From contig JAGCXJ010000075.1 of NCBI GenBank assembly GCA_017961385.1, forward strand, positions 1-8,494: a DNA stretch of 8,494 nt. Reading direction: 5' to 3'. Position 1 is the first letter of the stretch. Every line of letters begins with the position of its first letter. The notes below the pieces were generated by a model that saw only the letters and a list, made by a program, of their open reading frames with translations, did not search any database and was not told the DNA's origin. The translations under genes and the position numbers were made by a program. The stretch is from Lachnospiraceae bacterium. Its GTDB lineage: Bacteria; Bacillota; Clostridia; Lachnospirales; Lachnospiraceae. Shown here one piece after another: positions 6,597 to 8,494 of the stretch.

Positions 6597-7946
6597 ATGA
6601 GTAACAAAGTATCTTTTGACTACTCAAAGGCATCAGTCTTTGTGGCTGATCATGAAGTAGAGAACATGAAAAAAATCGTTTTGGATGCAAAGCAGCTTCT
6701 TGTATCCAAGAAAGGACCCGGAAATGACTTCCTCGGATGGATAGATCAGCCGGTGGCATATGACAAAGAGGAGTTTGCACGTATAAAGAAGGCTGCCGAA
6801 AAGATCAAGCAGGATTCTGATGTACTGCTTGTTATCGGTATAGGAGGTTCATATCTCGGAGCAAGAGCTGCCATAGAGTTTTTAAGACACGGCTTCTATA
6901 ACATGATAAGCAAGGAGCAGAGAAAAACTCCTGAGATTTACTTCGTAGGTAATTCCATAAGCTCAACATATCTTAAGAATCTTATCGATGTAATCGGTGA
7001 CAGAGATTTTTCTATTAACATGATCTCTAAATCGGGAACGACAACAGAGCCTGCGATCGCATTCCGTGTTCTTAAGTCTCTAATGGAGAATAAGTATGGA
7101 AAAGAAGAAGCAGCAAAGAGAATATATGCTACAACAGACAGAGCAAAGGGATCATTAAAGGGTCTTGCAACAGAAGAAGGATATGAGACATTTGTAGTTC
7201 CGGATGATATCGGAGGAAGATTCTCTGTTCTTACAGCAGTAGGACTTCTTCCAATAGCTGTAAGCGGAGCAGATATAGACAAGCTCATGGAAGGCGCTGC
7301 CAGCGCAAGAGAGATGGCCCTCAACAATGAATTTGAAGATAATGATGCACTCAAGTATGCAGCTCTTCGCAACATCCTTTACAGAAAAGGAAAAGCAATA
7401 GAGATACTGTGCAACTATGAGCCTGCCGTTCACTATGTATCAGAATGGTGGAAGCAGCTCTACGGCGAGTCTGAAGGAAAGGATCAGAGAGGCATCTTCC
7501 CTGCAAGCGTTGATCTTACAACAGATCTGCATTCAATGGGTCAGTACATTCAGGACGGTGCAAGAAATCTCTTTGAAACAGTTATTAATATCGAGAAATC
7601 AAGAGAAGAGATCATTATAGGAGAAGAACCTGTAGATCTTGACGGACTTAATTATCTTGCAGGAAAGACAGTTGATTTTGTAAACAAATCTGCCATGAAC
7701 GGAACAGTACTTGCTCATACGGACGGACAGGTTCCCAACTGCATGATAAATGTTCCGGAGATGAACGAATATTATCTTGGACAGTTATTCTACTTCTTTG
7801 AGTTTGCATGCGGTGTCAGCGGATATATTCTCGGAGTTAATCCGTTCAATCAGCCCGGTGTTGAAAGCTACAAGAAGAACATGTTTGCTCTTTTGGGCAA
7901 GCCGGGATATGAAGCTCAGCGCGAAGAACTGCTAAAGAGACTTTAA
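6597..7946 (+). CDS. pgi: Glucose-6-phosphate isomerase
   Basis: Interconverts glucose-6-phosphate and fructose-6-phosphate in the cytosol, serving glycolysis, gluconeogenesis and amino-sugar supply. The 449 residues match the short Bacillus-type enzyme (about 450) rather than the longer E. coli form. SIS-fold phosphate-binding elements are GIGGSYLGAR (81-90) and KSGTTTE (145-151). The first family signature is DDIGGRFSVLTAVG (203-216), and the second is FNQPGVESYK (417-426). Expected catalytic residues are present: R208, E291 (in GESEG), H312 (in DLHSMGQ) and K426. AGGAGA at 6585-6590 precedes the ATG. It is the last gene of the murG unit and is followed by a strong terminator. Its product feeds fructose-6-phosphate to GlmS and so to UDP-GlcNAc, the MurG donor, which may be why they share an operon (inference). 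Confidence 0.97.
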   Translation: MSNKVSFDYSKASVFVADHEVENMKKIVLDAKQLLVSKKGPGNDFLGWIDQPVAYDKEEFARIKKAAEKIKQDSDVLLVIGIGGSYLGARAAIEFLRHGFYNMISKEQRKTPEIYFVGNSISSTYLKNLIDVIGDRDFSINMISKSGTTTEPAIAFRVLKSLMENKYGKEEAAKRIYATTDRAKGSLKGLATEEGYETFVVPDDIGGRFSVLTAVGLLPIAVSGADIDKLMEGAASAREMALNNEFEDNDALKYAALRNILYRKGKAIEILCNYEPAVHYVSEWWKQLYGESEGKDQRGIFPASVDLTTDLHSMGQYIQDGARNLFETVINIEKSREEIIIGEEPVDLDGLNYLAGKTVDFVNKSAMNGTVLAHTDGQVPNCMINVPEMNEYYLGQLFYFFEFACGVSGYILGVNPFNQPGVESYKKNMFALLGKPGYEAQREELLKRL

Positions 7947-7961
7947 GGCTGTAACAGGAAA

Positions 7962-7991
7962 TCAGCGCCCTTTTCAGGGCGCTGAAGTTTT
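7962..7991 (+). terminator. Rho-independent terminator after pgi
   Basis: A perfect 10-pair GC-rich stem, 7962-7971 (TCAGCGCCCT) with 7976-7985 (AGGGCGCTGA), has a TTTC loop and is followed by GTTTTAAT. It lies 15 bases after the pgi stop. On the minus strand the same hairpin is followed by TTTCCTGTT, so it may also stop transcripts arriving from the convergent pilin gene, though less efficiently. Confidence 0.88.
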
Positions 7992-8050
7992 AATGTATAG
8001 AGACATCTAGCTCGGCAGAAGCTAGTTATCTTGCAAGTTATTCTGTTATA

Positions 8051-8494
8051 TTAATTATCGTCAACAATGTCGCCGTTTATTAGGCTTAAATTTGTCTTTA
8101 CTCCTGATTCGGTAAAATACGGCATGCCATTGAGCTCGTGAGCGGTTATTACTATCTGATTTGATGAATCATACCATGTTTTGGATTTTAATTCATACTC
8201 GGTGATCCCGACATTTTGCAGAGCAAGCTGCCAGTATTGATCATCTCCGCTTGTTGTTGTATTGACAACAACCCTGTTACCGGGAGTAAGTATTATCTTG
8301 CATGTGGGAGGTATAGCTATTCTATGTCTGTCAACATCAGCTGCAAAAGTTTCTGCGGCATGACAGAGCGTTTCAACGTTCTGAACATCCATGGACATTC
8401 TTGAGCGTTCCACATATTTGATGAACTGAGGAGCGAGTAAGCCGACTAAAACAGCCATGATAGCTATTACTACTATAAGTTCAACCATTGAAAA
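8051..8494 (-). CDS. Type IV pilin-like protein (5'-partial, leader missing)
   Basis: Major or minor subunit of a type IV pilus or related type II-like pseudopilus, processed by prepilin peptidase and assembled at the membrane. The frame stays open to the window edge and reads F-S-M-V-E-L-I-V-V-I-A-I at its start. This is the conserved N-methylation segment, with mature F1 at 8494-8492 and the conserved glutamate at mature position 5. The ATG at 8488 is therefore internal, and the true start plus a short leader ending in Gly lie outside the window. The hydrophobic helix covers mature residues about 1-23 and is followed by KYVERSR, the usual amphipathic continuation. The globular part (about 50-147) is beta-rich and has two cysteines at mature positions 44 and 65. 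About 147 residues is normal for a small pilin. It is convergent with pgi. No partner pilus genes are visible here. Confidence 0.85.
   Translation of the reverse strand, partial: FSMVELIVVIAIMAVLVGLLAPQFIKYVERSRMSMDVQNVETLCHAAETFAADVDRHRIAIPPTCKIILTPGNRVVVNTTTSGDDQYWQLALQNVGITEYELKSKTWYDSSNQIVITAHELNGMPYFTESGVKTNLSLINGDIVDDN

Noticed and set aside
8007..8025. Small inverted repeat CTAGCT / AGCTAG between pgi and the pilin gene
   Set aside because: Only six pairs with a 7-base loop and no T-run on either side. Too weak to call a terminator or an operator.
1..8494. Mobile elements, CRISPR arrays, tRNA/rRNA genes, riboswitches, toxin-antitoxin or phage genes
   Set aside because: I looked across both strands and found no repeats with regular spacing, no transposase or integrase motifs, and no gap above about 160 bases that could hold a larger RNA element. 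Genes are intact and tightly packed.

Overview
The window looks like a chromosomal piece from a motile, anaerobic Gram-positive Firmicute, most likely family Lachnospiraceae (Butyrivibrio, Pseudobutyrivibrio, Lachnospira or Roseburia relatives). This rests on the style of the flagellin and FliS proteins, the clostridial-type MurG, strong AGGAGG-like ribosome binding sites, GTG and TTG starts, and moderate GC. The genetic code is the ordinary bacterial one, with TAA, TAG and TGA all used as stops. Assignment below family level is not possible from this sequence alone.

Region 1 (1-2913, + strand) is the end of a flagellar cluster. It holds an acidic protein with a FliK-like C-terminal segment (probably cut at its 5' end by the window edge), a flagellin, and an atypical FliS-family flagellin chaperone. 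A rho-independent terminator closes it. A good sigma-28 (SigD/FliA-type) promoter match lies inside the last part of the first gene, so flagellin and FliS can be transcribed on their own.

Region 2 (about 2940-7991, + strand) is a compact five-gene unit. An extended -10 promoter leads into murG (lipid II synthesis), a rhomboid intramembrane protease with a soluble N-terminal domain, a flavodoxin-fold/SCP2 two-domain protein, a HIT-family nucleotide hydrolase, and pgi (glucose-6-phosphate isomerase). Gaps are -20, 2, 14 and 18 bases, and a strong hairpin terminator follows pgi. MurG and Pgi are linked at a distance: fructose-6-phosphate feeds UDP-GlcNAc, the MurG sugar donor. The other three genes have no obvious shared pathway.

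Region 3 (8051-8494, - strand) is a convergent type IV pilin or pseudopilin gene. The window edge cuts it exactly at the first residue of the mature pilin, so only the short leader is missing.

Nothing here is a mobile element, CRISPR array, RNA gene or defence system. I do not see a new multi-gene system. The points most worth checking are the intragenic sigma-28 promoter, the two cysteines in the flagellin D1 helix, the flavodoxin-SCP2 protein and its odd operon setting, and several start-site corrections.
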